This document shows, one piece after another, positions 1 through 8,180 of a stretch of DNA of 19,165 nucleotides. This stretch comes from an uncultured Collinsella sp. GTDB taxonomy: Bacteria; Actinomycetota; Coriobacteriia; Coriobacteriales; Coriobacteriaceae. The number at the start of each line of letters is the position of its first letter. Positions within the stretch are counted from its first letter, which is position 1. Where the stretch lies: contig URZJ01000011.1 of NCBI GenBank assembly GCA_900552395.1, forward strand, positions 1 through 19,165, written 5' to 3'. The notes below the pieces were generated by a model that did not search any database, was not told the origin of the DNA, and saw only the letters and a program-made list of their open reading frames with translations. The translations under genes and the position numbers were made by a program.

Positions 1-534
1 GCCACCCGAATCCTTGGCGCAAATCGAAACCATGCGCTCGGTGCCGACGGAAGTGATGGCGTCACGAGAAGATGTCACGTTGAGCGTGCTGGACGCGTCG
101 CCCTGAATATTAAGCTCGGCGTTCTCGTTCGCGCCATCCTTAACCTTGATGCCGCGGCCGTTGTCGTTAGTGACGGTGTTGTTGCCCTCGTAGCTCACGT
201 TGAGCTTGCCCGCTGCCTCGATCGCGCCGCCGTTATAGCCGTTGAGCTTCATGTCGTCGGCGCCGTCCCAGCTCCAGGTGCCGGCGGCGTCGCCCGCCGC
301 GGTGCCGGCGTTGTATTGGGTGCCGCCGACGTCCACCCACTCGGCCGCGAGCGAGACGCTCGGCATGAGCAGCGAACTTACCGTGAGCGCGCATACGGCG
401 CCTACAACGATGCGGCGTGTCACGCGGCGCCAGCTGCCGTGTGCGAGCAGCGTGCGACGGCGCACGTCGGGCTCGACAAAATGGGCTCCAGAGGTTTTGT
501 CATTGCGCTTGGGGGTCGTGAACAAGGCGGCCAT
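1..534 (-). CDS. Secreted, probably beta-helical surface protein (N-terminal part; C-terminus beyond left edge)
   Basis: The frame stays open from an ATG at 534 to the left edge (178 codons, no stop), so only the N-terminus is visible. Residues 1-40 are a hydrophilic, Arg-rich extension; about residues 41-64 form a hydrophobic segment ending in SVSLAA, a good signal-peptidase site. The mature part is rich in Gly, Asn, Asp and Thr, with short alternating strand-like stretches (LNVSYEGNNTVTN, GIKVKDG, LNIQGD). Such stretches are typical of right-handed beta-helix or carbohydrate-binding surface proteins; that reading is inference. Two more in-frame ATGs lie just upstream, but GGGAG is best spaced for the 534 start. 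No anchoring signal can be judged because the C-terminus is missing. The export signal is convincing; the function is unknown. Confidence 0.75.
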   Translation of the reverse strand, partial: MAALFTTPKRNDKTSGAHFVEPDVRRRTLLAHGSWRRVTRRIVVGAVCALTVSSLLMPSVSLAAEWVDVGGTQYNAGTAAGDAAGTWSWDGADDMKLNGYNGGAIEAAGKLNVSYEGNNTVTNDNGRGIKVKDGANENAELNIQGDASSTLNVTSSRDAITSVGTERMVSICAKDSGG

Positions 535-673
535 GGTTACTCCCATCCTCATAGGGCCTATGCGATTACGCCCAGCATATCTGCAGGATGTAGCCGGCGG
601 TAGTGCCGTTTGGAGAGCAAAACGTCCAAAACTTGCGAAGCAATACATCGCGCGTCCGTGTGGCGCCTGGCTT

Positions 674-718
674 TAAAAGCAAAGCGCGGAGCCGCTCGAT
701 GCGACTCCGCGCTTTGCT
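674..718 (-). terminator. Rho-independent terminator of the purine permease gene
   Basis: A perfect 14-bp inverted repeat (AGCAAAGCGCGGAG, 678-691, with its complement at 705-718) has a 13-nt loop and is followed on the minus strand by TTTTAAAG. It lies 24 bp past the permease stop codon. Confidence 0.85.
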
Positions 719-741
719 GTTTGGTATTGCGAATCTTGCGC

Positions 742-2055
742 CTACGCTACAAAGAAGTAGACGAGGAAGGCAAGGGCTGCGATCCACATGAGCGGCTTGA
801 TCTTGGAGGCCTCGCCCTTAAAGAGCGCGACGATCACGTAGGCGATAAAGCCCAGGCCAATGCCGGCGGAGATGGAGTAGGTGAAGGGCACGCCGGCGAC
901 AATCATGAACGCCGGGAAGCCCTGCGACACGTCGGACCAGTCGATCTCGGAGGCCTCGCTCATCATGAGGTAGCCGACGTAGACCAGAGCACCGCAGGTG
1001 GCGGCACTGGAAACGATGGTGACGATGGGGGAGAAGAACGCGGCGAGAATGAACAGCACGCCGGTGGTGACGGAGGTGAGGCCCGTGCGACCACCGTCGG
1101 CAGCGCCAGAGGTGGACTCGACGAAGGTAGTGATGGAGGAGACGCCCATAAAGCCACCGGCAGCAGCGGCCACGGAGTCGACGACCAGGATGGGACGGAT
1201 GTCCTCGACATTGCCGTCCTCGGTCAAGAACTCGCCCTGCTTGGCGACGGCCATCGCGGTGCCCATGGTGTCGAAGAAGTCGCTCATGAGCAGCGAGAAG
1301 GCAACGACGAGCAGCATCGGGTCGGTCAGGACCTTCACGATGGCAAGGTTGCCGTCGGCAGTGCTGGCAAACGGGGCGCCGAAGGTCGAGAAGTCGAGCG
1401 GTGCGATGAGGCCCTCGGGCGCATGGGTGACGCCCAGGGGGATTCCGGCGATAACGGCGACGATGATGCCGATGAGCAGCGAGCCCGGCACGTTGCGGGA
1501 AGCCAGGGCAACCGTCACGACGATGGAGATGATGCCGACGATAAAGGTGGGGGAGGCGATGTCGCCCAGGCCGACGAGCGTACCGGCGCCAGCGGTGATG
1601 ATGCCGGCGTCGCACAGGCCGATCATGGCGATAAACAGGCCCAGACCCACCGAGATGGCGTGGCGCAGGACCACGGGGATGGCGTCCATGATGGCCTCGC
1701 GCAGGCCGCAAAGGACGAGCAGCAAGATGACGACGCCCTCGAGGAAGATAACGCTCATGGCCACGTGCCAGTCGCCGCCGCACATGGTGGTGGCGATGCC
1801 CGCAATCATGGCGTTGATGCCCAGACCCGACGCACAGGCGAGCGGGCGGTTGGCGAAGATGCCCATGCAGATGGTCATGATGCCGGCGCCCAGGCAGGTG
1901 GCGCAGGCGAGCGCTCCCGCATCGATGCCAGCGCCCGAGAGCACTGCGGGGTTGACGGCGATGATGTAGGCCATCGCCAGGAATGTTGTCAGTCCAGCGC
2001 GAAGTTCGGTCCCGATTGTGGACTTGCGCTCACTGACGTGAAAAAGTTCGTCCAT
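742..2055 (-). CDS. AzgA-type (NCS2) purine permease
   Basis: A 437-residue, very hydrophobic protein that should import adenine, hypoxanthine or guanine by proton symport at the cytoplasmic membrane. The N-terminus (STIGTELRAGLTTFLAMAYI, then VNPAVLS) is the hallmark opening of the AzgA/GhxP/AdeP group. Further matches are GLGINAMIAG with the following GGDWHVA, GLREAIMDAIP, and the SSITTFVESTSG segment. Length is normal for the family (430-450). The start at 2055 is chosen because GGAAAGG lies 5-6 nt upstream; an in-frame start 15 codons earlier has no ribosome binding site. It is a single-gene unit with its own terminator. I looked for a purine riboswitch in the 190-bp upstream gap and did not recognise one. 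The exact base specificity cannot be read from the sequence. Confidence 0.93.
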   Translation of the reverse strand: MDELFHVSERKSTIGTELRAGLTTFLAMAYIIAVNPAVLSGAGIDAGALACATCLGAGIMTICMGIFANRPLACASGLGINAMIAGIATTMCGGDWHVAMSVIFLEGVVILLLVLCGLREAIMDAIPVVLRHAISVGLGLFIAMIGLCDAGIITAGAGTLVGLGDIASPTFIVGIISIVVTVALASRNVPGSLLIGIIVAVIAGIPLGVTHAPEGLIAPLDFSTFGAPFASTADGNLAIVKVLTDPMLLVVAFSLLMSDFFDTMGTAMAVAKQGEFLTEDGNVEDIRPILVVDSVAAAAGGFMGVSSITTFVESTSGAADGGRTGLTSVTTGVLFILAAFFSPIVTIVSSAATCGALVYVGYLMMSEASEIDWSDVSQGFPAFMIVAGVPFTYSISAGIGLGFIAYVIVALFKGEASKIKPLMWIAALAFLVYFFVA

Positions 2056-2209
2056 GCATACCCTTTCCTTGTTCGGCCCCGAGTTTAGGCCGATTGACAC
2101 GAACTCACTTACTATATCGTCTTTGTGAAGTTGGTGTTCCTCACATGTTGATGTTCGGCGGTTTGTAACGGACGGGCGGTATCTTTCGCATGAAATTGTG
2201 TAGGTACCG

Positions 2210-2215
2210 TATACT
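2210..2215 (+). promoter_or_regulatory. Probable -10 box of the first deformylase-like gene
   Basis: TATACT lies 33 bp upstream of the chosen ATG. No convincing -35 hexamer is present at 16-18 bp, so the call rests on the -10 box and its position. Confidence 0.4.
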
Positions 2216-2248
2216 TAAGCGGTTACAACGACCCCTATGGAGGAACGT

Positions 2249-2668
2249 ATGATTAAAGAGCTTTGCCACGACGAGGCTATCCTGTCCCAGCGTTGCGAGG
2301 TTGCGACCGTCGAGGACGAGCCGGTTGCTCAGGACCTGATCGATACCATCAAGTCGCTCGACGATGCCGGCTGCCTTGCCGCTAACCAGATTGGCGTTAC
2401 CAAGAAGGTTTGCGTCTACTTGGACGATGCCGGCGAGCCCCACGTGCTCTACAACCCCCGTCTGGTGTTTGGCCTGGGCGCCAGCAAGATGGAGGAGAGC
2501 TGCCTGACGCACGAGGAGGTCACCAAGTCCACGCGCTATATCAAGTGCAAGGTTGCCTTTGACCAGATTGTCGACGGCAAGATGAAGGAGTGCCGCCGCG
2601 ACTACGCGGGCTTTGAGGCACAAATGATCCAGCATATGATCGATCACTGCCAAGGTAAACTTGTCTAG
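2249..2668 (+). CDS. Peptide deformylase-like protein with altered active site (HMIDH)
   Basis: A 139-residue protein of the polypeptide deformylase fold, which normally removes the formyl group from nascent N-termini using Fe or Zn. Motif I is present as GCLAANQIG (41-49) with its Gln. Motif II is ESCL (83-86) instead of EGCL, keeping the metal-binding Cys85. Motif III is HMIDHCQG (129-136), with both metal-binding His (129 and 133) but Met130 in place of the catalytic Glu of HExxH. The codons CAT ATG ATC GAT CAC are unambiguous. Metal binding may persist, but ordinary deformylase chemistry should be badly impaired, so this may be a pseudo-enzyme or have another role. The start is set by GGAGG 5 nt upstream; the ATG four codons earlier lacks a site. 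A second homologue with intact HEIDH is at 16194-16604. Confidence 0.85.
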   Translation: MIKELCHDEAILSQRCEVATVEDEPVAQDLIDTIKSLDDAGCLAANQIGVTKKVCVYLDDAGEPHVLYNPRLVFGLGASKMEESCLTHEEVTKSTRYIKCKVAFDQIVDGKMKECRRDYAGFEAQMIQHMIDHCQGKLV

Positions 2669-2700
2669 GGTGACTACGGCACCGCACTTCGTCGTTTTTG

Positions 2701-2742
2701 GCCCGGGCGTGACATTGTTGTCATGTCCGGGCTTTTGTGTTT
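2701..2742 (+). terminator. Rho-independent terminator of the first deformylase-like gene
   Basis: A 14-bp stem with two G-U pairs (2701-2714 with 2719-2732) and a TTGT loop, followed by TTTTGTGTTT. Confidence 0.85.
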
Positions 2743-2799
2743 AGCGCCTTTTTGTTTGGTGACAATGAGCTTAGCAAGAACGTAAAGCTAGGAGGCGCT

Positions 2800-3765
2800 A
2801 TGTGCACGAGCATTCGATTTACCGATAATTCTGGCCACATGTATCTAGGCCGCAACCTCGACTGGAGCTTTGACTACGGTCAACAGGTTCGCGTGATGCC
2901 GCGCGGGTTTCATATTCCGTATTCGTTTATCGACGATGCGTCGGCGGCACACGCGGTAATCGGCATGTGCATCGATTACAAGAACTATCCCATGTTTTTC
3001 GACTGTGGTAACGATGCGGGTCTGGCTGTGGCGGGGCTCAACTTTCCCGGCTATGCCGAGTATGCCGAGGGCCCGGTTGATGGAAAGACCAATATCGCGG
3101 CCTATGAGTTTCCCCTGTGGGTGGCAGCGACGTTCTCGACGGTCGACGAGGTCGAGGCTGCGCTGCGCGATACGGTGATTGTCGCCAAATCTGCAGGAGA
3201 GGGGCTGGGCGTGTCGCTGCTCCATTGGATTATCGGCGACAGCCAGCGTAGCATCGTGGTCGAGATGATGGCTGACGGCCTGCATGTATACGACGATCCG
3301 GTCGACACTCTTGCCAACCAGCCGACCTTCCCGTGGCACATGGAAAACCTGCGCACCTATATCACCGCCACAAGCGATTTTCCGCAGACGGCGACATGGC
3401 GTGGCGCCGAGCTTAAGCCCTATGGAGCCGGTGCCGGCATGCGCGGCATTCCGGGCGATTGCTATTCGCCGAGCCGTTTTGTAAAGGCGGCGTACCTCAA
3501 TGCCAATTACCCGCAAAAGGAGAGCGAGACCGAAAACGTCGTTCGCATGTTCCGCTCGCTCGAGGGCGTGGTGATGATCGAGGGAGCGTCCAGGATGGGC
3601 GATGGCAAGTTCGAGAAGACTATCTATACCGGATGCTTTAGCGCGCGCACGGGCAATTATTACTACGCGATGTATGGGGATCCGTCGATTCGCTACGTGA
3701 GCCTGATGGATGCCGAGGGCGCGAGCCCCGATAGGCTCGTGGTTCCCGAGCCGCGCCGTTCGTAG
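2800..3765 (+). CDS. bsh: Bile salt hydrolase (choloylglycine hydrolase, Ntn family)
   Basis: A 321-residue Ntn-hydrolase that splits glycine or taurine from conjugated bile acids in the cytoplasm. Once the initiator Met is removed, Cys2 is the nucleophile. The full catalytic set is visible by family alignment: Cys2, Arg18, Asp21 (GRNLDWS), Asn81 (AGLNFPGY), Asn173 (LANQPTF) and Arg226 (GIPGD followed by SPSRF). The 186-213 region that forms the oligomerisation loop in Gram-positive bile salt hydrolases is present, which favours this over a short-loop penicillin V acylase; substrate preference is still inferred. The start at 2800 follows AGGAGG by 4 nt and puts Cys at position 2; upstream in-frame codons would bury the nucleophile. 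It is a single-gene unit between two terminators. Such enzymes are well known in Collinsella and other gut bacteria. Confidence 0.94.
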   Translation: MCTSIRFTDNSGHMYLGRNLDWSFDYGQQVRVMPRGFHIPYSFIDDASAAHAVIGMCIDYKNYPMFFDCGNDAGLAVAGLNFPGYAEYAEGPVDGKTNIAAYEFPLWVAATFSTVDEVEAALRDTVIVAKSAGEGLGVSLLHWIIGDSQRSIVVEMMADGLHVYDDPVDTLANQPTFPWHMENLRTYITATSDFPQTATWRGAELKPYGAGAGMRGIPGDCYSPSRFVKAAYLNANYPQKESETENVVRMFRSLEGVVMIEGASRMGDGKFEKTIYTGCFSARTGNYYYAMYGDPSIRYVSLMDAEGASPDRLVVPEPRRS

Positions 3766-3780
3766 CTCACTGGTCCGTTG

Positions 3781-3828
3781 CGACATAAAACGGCCTCGCA
3801 CCTCTCATGAGATGCGAGGCCGTTGTCG
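3781..3828 (-). terminator. Hairpin terminator between bsh and kup
   Basis: A 12-bp perfect inverted repeat (AACGGCCTCGCA, 3789-3800, with 3813-3824) has a partly self-complementary loop. The TTTTA tract is on the minus strand, so it serves kup best. It lies between convergent genes and may also stop bsh transcripts. Confidence 0.8.
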
Positions 3829-3846
3829 TCAATGGCTGGTGGCGTG

Positions 3847-6075
3847 TTAGAAGTTGGTGTCGTTGAACTGGGTGCTCTCGAGTCCGTCGAGTTGCTGTTC
3901 GGGCGTATCTGCGACGCTCTCGAGCAGCTCAGTGGGATCGACGTTCATATTCTTACCGGCTTCGTTGCCGTTGACCAGGTCGTCCGAGAAGATGTCGACT
4001 TCCATTTCTTCGGCCTCTTCGATCTGAACCTCGAGCGGCACTTGGGTGCGCACGAGCTTAACGGCCGGGCGCATGCGGGCAAACAGCGGCACGTACTCGA
4101 TGATGATGGCCGAGTTCTCGAGACCGTACCAGCGTGCCGGGCTTCCGCAGGCGCGGCGGACGGCGTACTTGATGGCCATCACGCGGTGGTCATTGCGGTT
4201 GATGTCCGTTTCGGGGGCGAGCATCTTGCGCAGCATACAAAAACGGAAGTCGCCCACGTTGCCGCGCGTCTCGTAGATGGAGTAGGTGTGATGCTGCGGC
4301 GGCAGCTCACCCGATGCCATCAAGTCGCCAACGATTTGGCGCAGGTAGGCATTAACGCGCTGGTTGACCTTAAAGCCCAGGTCCAAGCGCACGCGGAACA
4401 AAAAGTCCGTGCCAAAGGTCTCGACGGAATACTCGTGCGTATAGGGCTCGTCGGTAACGTGCACGTTGATGAACCAGTATGCCTTGGCGCGCTTGGGATG
4501 CTTATCCAAGATGGAATAGAGCACGTCGCGGTCGAGCGTGAGCGGGTCGGGGCTGTTGGTGAGGAACACCAGATTGTCGGCGAGCACGGGGTAGGTCTCG
4601 TCGTTGCGCAGGCGGTTGAGCTGGTCAATGTACTTGGAGACGGGCAGCAGGATCGTCTGCGTGCGCTCGATGGCGGTGCCGCGGCGCCACACGTACATAA
4701 GGCCAAACAGCAGCGAGGCCAAGAAGATCATTACGTAGCCGCCGTCAAAGAACATGGTGAGGCACGAGGCGAAGAAGCACAGCTCAATGGCACCGAAGAG
4801 CAGGGCGAAGACGCAGGCGCCCAGCTTGTGCTTGAGGATGCCGGCGATATAGCTCGTCAGCAGCGTGGTGGTCATAAGCATGGGCACGGTAATGGCGAGG
4901 CCATAGGCGCTCTCCATGCGCTCGGAGTTCTGGAACAGCAGCACAATGAAGATGCAGCCGACCCACATGATGTTGTTGACGAGTGGAATATAGAGCTGGC
5001 CCTTGGTGTCGCTGGGGTAGTGGATGCGCAGGTGCGGCATAAGGTTGAGGCGCGTTGCCTCGGATACCAGCGAGAACGAGCCGGTGATGAGCGCCTGTGA
5101 GGCGATGATGGCCGCCACGGCCGAAAGCACGATGGCAAAGGGGCGTAGGGGCTCGGGGAGCATCATATAGAACGGGTTGACGATATCCATCGCGAGCATC
5201 TGGGGGTTGGAGTTATTGGCGAGCAGCCAAGCTCCCTGACCCAGATAGTTGAGGATAAGGGCCGCCTTAACAAATGGCCAGGATGCATAGATGTTTGCCT
5301 TGCCCACGTGGCCCATGTCCGAGTAGAGTGCCTCGGCACCGGTTGTCGACAGGAAGACAAAGCCGAGCACCATAATGCCCGAATGGTTGATGGGCGAGAA
5401 CAGGAACATAATGCCGCGGATGGGGTTGAGCGCGCGCAAGATGGACAGGTTGCCGAGCATGTTGAACAGACCGGCGCCTGCCAGGAACAGGAACCACAGC
5501 GTCATGAGCGGGCCGAACAGCTTGCCGATTGACGAGGTGCCGGCGCGCTGCATGGCAAATAGGCCGCAGATAATGATGATGGTGATGATGATGACGTTGG
5601 TCTGGCCGTCGCCCAGCAGCGCATGGCCCCATTCGATGGTGCGCAGACCCTCGATGGCTGTGGTGACCGTGACGGCGGGGGTGAGGATGCCGTCGGCGAG
5701 CAGCGCCGCGCCGCCGATCATGGCGGGCAGAATCAGCCATGGTGCCACCTTGCGTACGAGGCTGAACAGGGCGAAGATGCCGCCTTCGTTGTGGTTGTCG
5801 GCCTTCATGGCGATTACCACGTACTTGACCGTGGTCACGAGCGTCATGGTCCAGATGACGAGCGAAAGCGCGCCCAGGATCATGTCCTCGCTGACGGTAC
5901 CGATGCCGCCGTTGTTGGCGACGATTGATTTCATGGTGTACATGGGGCTCGTGCCGATGTCGCCATAGACGACGCCGAGCGTTACGAGCAGCATGCCAGC
6001 GGAGAGGGGGATGGCTCCGTGCCCGCCTTGCCCGCGCTGGTCTTGGAGGTTTGCCTCCAGTTTGTTGTGTGCCAC
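3847..6075 (-). CDS. kup: Kup-type potassium uptake protein
   Basis: A 742-residue KUP/HAK potassium transporter of the cytoplasmic membrane (K+/H+ symport). The family signature GVVYGDIGTSP is at residues 34-44, followed by about twelve hydrophobic segments; KADNHNEGGIFAL is another conserved family stretch. The hydrophilic C-terminal domain (roughly residues 490-742) is longer than in E. coli Kup (622 residues) and ends in an acidic, Glu/Asp-rich tail. The GTG start at 6075 is preferred because AAGGGAG lies 5 nt upstream; an ATG six codons earlier has no ribosome binding site. It is a single-gene unit sharing a terminator region with convergent bsh. A ydaO-type c-di-AMP riboswitch is often found before kup genes, but the gap is short and I could not recognise one. 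Confidence 0.95.
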   Translation of the reverse strand: MAHNKLEANLQDQRGQGGHGAIPLSAGMLLVTLGVVYGDIGTSPMYTMKSIVANNGGIGTVSEDMILGALSLVIWTMTLVTTVKYVVIAMKADNHNEGGIFALFSLVRKVAPWLILPAMIGGAALLADGILTPAVTVTTAIEGLRTIEWGHALLGDGQTNVIIITIIIICGLFAMQRAGTSSIGKLFGPLMTLWFLFLAGAGLFNMLGNLSILRALNPIRGIMFLFSPINHSGIMVLGFVFLSTTGAEALYSDMGHVGKANIYASWPFVKAALILNYLGQGAWLLANNSNPQMLAMDIVNPFYMMLPEPLRPFAIVLSAVAAIIASQALITGSFSLVSEATRLNLMPHLRIHYPSDTKGQLYIPLVNNIMWVGCIFIVLLFQNSERMESAYGLAITVPMLMTTTLLTSYIAGILKHKLGACVFALLFGAIELCFFASCLTMFFDGGYVMIFLASLLFGLMYVWRRGTAIERTQTILLPVSKYIDQLNRLRNDETYPVLADNLVFLTNSPDPLTLDRDVLYSILDKHPKRAKAYWFINVHVTDEPYTHEYSVETFGTDFLFRVRLDLGFKVNQRVNAYLRQIVGDLMASGELPPQHHTYSIYETRGNVGDFRFCMLRKMLAPETDINRNDHRVMAIKYAVRRACGSPARWYGLENSAIIIEYVPLFARMRPAVKLVRTQVPLEVQIEEAEEMEVDIFSDDLVNGNEAGKNMNVDPTELLESVADTPEQQLDGLESTQFNDTNF

Positions 6076-6080
6076 GAGGA

Positions 6081-6087
6081 CTCCCTT
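6081..6087 (-). promoter_or_regulatory. Ribosome binding site that selects the kup GTG start
   Basis: AAGGGAG on the minus strand, 5 nt from GTG at 6075. The upstream ATG at 6093 has no comparable site. Confidence 0.65.
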
Positions 6088-6174
6088 AGACATCCGGTTA
6101 TCTGTCTAGGACAAAAAACTTTATGCCGTCTTTATACATACAAGAGCAGTTTGGCACATCGGGTTATTTTAGAC

Positions 6175-6198
6175 AATAATCCTCAGCTGGGGATTATT
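6175..6198. repeat. 24-bp palindrome between kup and the EamA gene
   Basis: AATAATCC at 6175-6182 is mirrored by GGATTATT at 6191-6198, and the centre CAGCTG is itself palindromic, so only one T/G position breaks symmetry. There is almost no room for a loop. It could be an operator about 100 bp upstream of kup or an AT-flanked terminator for the EamA gene, whose stop is 35 bp away. Confidence 0.5.
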
Positions 6199-6232
6199 TA
6201 TCTACGCAGGTAGCATTTCAAAGCAGGGGCTT

Positions 6233-7144
6233 TTAAGCACGTGCTGTCTGGGCGATGCCAGCCTTGGCGTTTGCGCGTTTGCCGGCGAGTTCGCAAAAAA
6301 TCGCGCCGCCGATGATAAGCGCGGCGCCCATCAGGCGGACCGGTGTTATGGCTTCACCCAAAAGGGCGGCCGAGAACACGACCGCCGAAAGCGGCTCGAG
6401 GTAGCCGACGACGGCGACGGTCTGGACGGGCAGCTTGGCGACGGCGCTAAAGTAGAGCAGGCAACCAATGCCGGTGTTGACGACGCCGAGCATAGCGACG
6501 GCGCGCCAATCAATGCTGGCGGCGACGCCGGCGGACAGGAACGAGGGAGCGCCCTGCGTGATGAGCGTGAGGGCCAGTGCGGTCACAAAGGCGGCGCTCA
6601 CTTGGAGTGCGGAGTTCTCGAGGCCCTCGATGTGCGGCGCACCCTTGCTGGCGATGACCATCAATGCATAGCAGAAGGCCGAGGCGATTCCACAGACGAT
6701 GCCCGCAATGGGCATATTGCCGCCTAGACCTTGCGCTGCAATGAGAAAAGCACCGCAGGCGACGGCGACAAAGCCGGCGATTTTGCCGCCGGTCAGCTTT
6801 TCGCCAAAAATGAGCGGGGAAAGGGCCATAACGATGATGGGGCCACAGTAATACAACAGCGAGGAGATACCAACGCCGATCGTCTGATAGGCGCGGAACA
6901 GGAAAATCCAGCTGGCGCCCAGCGCGGCGCCCGAGACGATGAGCGCTGCGGCCTCGCGGGGGCGAGACGGAGCCTGCAGGTTATGGCGCTTGGTTATGAA
7001 GAGGATGGCGGCAAGGGTGAGAGCGCCCAAAAACGTGCGCAACAGTACGATATCGGAGCTCGGCAGTGCGATATCTGCGGCGATGATGCCGTTAGAGCCA
7101 AACAACAGTAATGCTGCTAAGTATGTAAACAGTCCGTTGTTCAT
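6233..7144 (-). CDS. EamA/DMT-family inner-membrane transporter
   Basis: A 303-residue protein with about ten hydrophobic helices arranged as two EamA repeats, the drug/metabolite transporter layout (RhaT/YdcZ-like permeases that move amino acids or other metabolites). Typical matches are LLLFGSNGI in helix 1, LLRTFLGAL, SLLYYCGPIIV at the end of repeat 1, and GYLEPLSAVVFSAALLGE in repeat 2. The ATG at 7144 follows GAGGGG by about 10 nt, slightly long. It is divergent from a LysR gene with a LysR-type box in between, so that regulator probably controls it. The substrate cannot be inferred from the sequence. Confidence 0.9.
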   Translation of the reverse strand: MNNGLFTYLAALLLFGSNGIIAADIALPSSDIVLLRTFLGALTLAAILFITKRHNLQAPSRPREAAALIVSGAALGASWIFLFRAYQTIGVGISSLLYYCGPIIVMALSPLIFGEKLTGGKIAGFVAVACGAFLIAAQGLGGNMPIAGIVCGIASAFCYALMVIASKGAPHIEGLENSALQVSAAFVTALALTLITQGAPSFLSAGVAASIDWRAVAMLGVVNTGIGCLLYFSAVAKLPVQTVAVVGYLEPLSAVVFSAALLGEAITPVRLMGAALIIGGAIFCELAGKRANAKAGIAQTARA

Positions 7145-7174
7145 GCGCTGACATCCCCTCTATATCCGAACATA

Positions 7175-7189
7175 TTCACTATGGGTGAA
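7175..7189. promoter_or_regulatory. LysR-type operator box between the EamA and LysR genes
   Basis: TTCACTATGGGTGAA is a perfect 5-bp inverted repeat with a 5-bp spacer and contains the T-N11-A core of LysR binding sites. It sits in the divergent intergenic region, 31 bp upstream of the EamA start. Confidence 0.6.
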
Positions 7190-7211
7190 CTGGCTTTAGA
7201 AGAAAAGCGAA

Positions 7212-7217
7212 TATAAT
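7212..7217 (+). promoter_or_regulatory. Probable -10 box of the LysR gene
   Basis: A consensus TATAAT lies 45 bp upstream of the GTG start. No good -35 hexamer is present at the usual spacing, which fits a regulator-dependent or weak promoter. Confidence 0.5.
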
Positions 7218-7262
7218 GCATGGAAAACATAACAAAAACTCATGCAAGGGTGGGGACGTGCC

Positions 7263-8120
7263 GTGGAGACCAATATCCAAAAGATGCAAGTGCTGCTCGA
7301 GACGGTGCGTGCCGGCAGCTTTACGCGTGCTGCAGAGCGGCTGAGCTATTCGCAGTCGGGCGTGAGCCGCATGGTGGGCGACCTTGAGGCAGACTGGGGT
7401 TTTAAGGTGCTTGATCGCAGCCGCGAGGGCGTGGTGCTTTCTGCCGATGGGCGGCAGATCATGCCGGCGGTTGAGGCGCTCTGCGAGGAGTTTGGCCGCC
7501 TGCAGCGACACGTGGACGAGATGCGTGGGCTCATGCGCGGCAAGATCTGTATCGGTACGTTTTCGAGTGTGGCGACCCATGTACTGCCGCCGGTGATTGC
7601 GCGCTTTCGCGCCGATCATCCGGATGTCGATTACGAGCTGCTGATGGGTGATTACTCCGAGATTGAGCAATGGGTGGCGGAAGGCCGCTGCGACCTGGGC
7701 TTTATTCCGCGCGAGCCACGCGGCGCCGGCATGGCGTCGCGACCGTTGGTGCAAGACGAGTTGATGGCCGTGGTGCCAGCGGACTCCTCGCTTGCCACGG
7801 CGGAGGTCGTTTCTCTTGCCGATTTAGCCAACGAGCAGTTTATTCTGCTAGAACGCGGCACTGATGACGAGATTACGCCGCTATTCCGTCGGGCGGGGCT
7901 GGCGGTGCGCTCAAAACTGTCGACTTGGGATGACTATGCGATTATGGCTATGGTCGAGGATGGCCTGGGCGTGAGCATTCTTCCCGCGCTCATCTTGCGT
8001 CGCTGCCAGTTCGATGTTGCTGTGCGTCCGCTCGAAGGGCATCCCCATCGGCAGATCAACGCCATATATCGAACGGCCGATGTTTCGCTTGCCGCCGCTC
8101 GTTTCCTCGAATACCTCTAA
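7263..8120 (+). CDS. LysR-family transcriptional regulator, probably of the EamA transporter
   Basis: A 285-residue LysR-type regulator. The N-terminal winged helix-turn-helix (residues about 6-65) includes VRAGSFTRAAERLSYSQSGV and SRMVGDLE, the classic LysR pattern. The remaining 200 residues form the periplasmic-binding-like effector domain (GKICIGTFSSVATHVLPPVI, CDLGFIP, VEDGLGVSILP). The GTG start at 7263 is chosen because GGTGGGG lies 7 nt upstream; the ATG seven codons earlier has no site. It is divergent from the EamA gene with a palindromic box between them, the usual arrangement for a LysR regulator and its target. No clear terminator follows. The effector is unknown. Confidence 0.9.
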   Translation: METNIQKMQVLLETVRAGSFTRAAERLSYSQSGVSRMVGDLEADWGFKVLDRSREGVVLSADGRQIMPAVEALCEEFGRLQRHVDEMRGLMRGKICIGTFSSVATHVLPPVIARFRADHPDVDYELLMGDYSEIEQWVAEGRCDLGFIPREPRGAGMASRPLVQDELMAVVPADSSLATAEVVSLADLANEQFILLERGTDDEITPLFRRAGLAVRSKLSTWDDYAIMAMVEDGLGVSILPALILRRCQFDVAVRPLEGHPHRQINAIYRTADVSLAAARFLEYL

Positions 8121-8180
8121 ATGCGTGCACGTCGTTATCGCCTTGGGATAAATCTCGAGGTCTTGCTCATTTTATTTTTG

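Noticed and set aside
610..2088. Long plus-strand frame of 492 codons opposite the purine permease
   Set aside because: It mirrors the permease on the other strand, is a His/Asp/Gly-rich low-complexity translation typical of antisense frames in GC-rich genes, and has no start signal or family resemblance.
2056..2248. Purine riboswitch before the permease gene
   Set aside because: The gap is long enough, but I could not find the conserved loops and paired stems of the purine aptamer on the minus strand.
3823..5100. Long plus-strand frame opposite kup
   Set aside because: Antisense shadow of a clear Kup gene; no recognisable domain.
6076..6232. c-di-AMP (ydaO) riboswitch before kup
   Set aside because: The space to the neighbouring gene is about 157 bp and includes a palindrome; the conserved aptamer elements were not recognisable.
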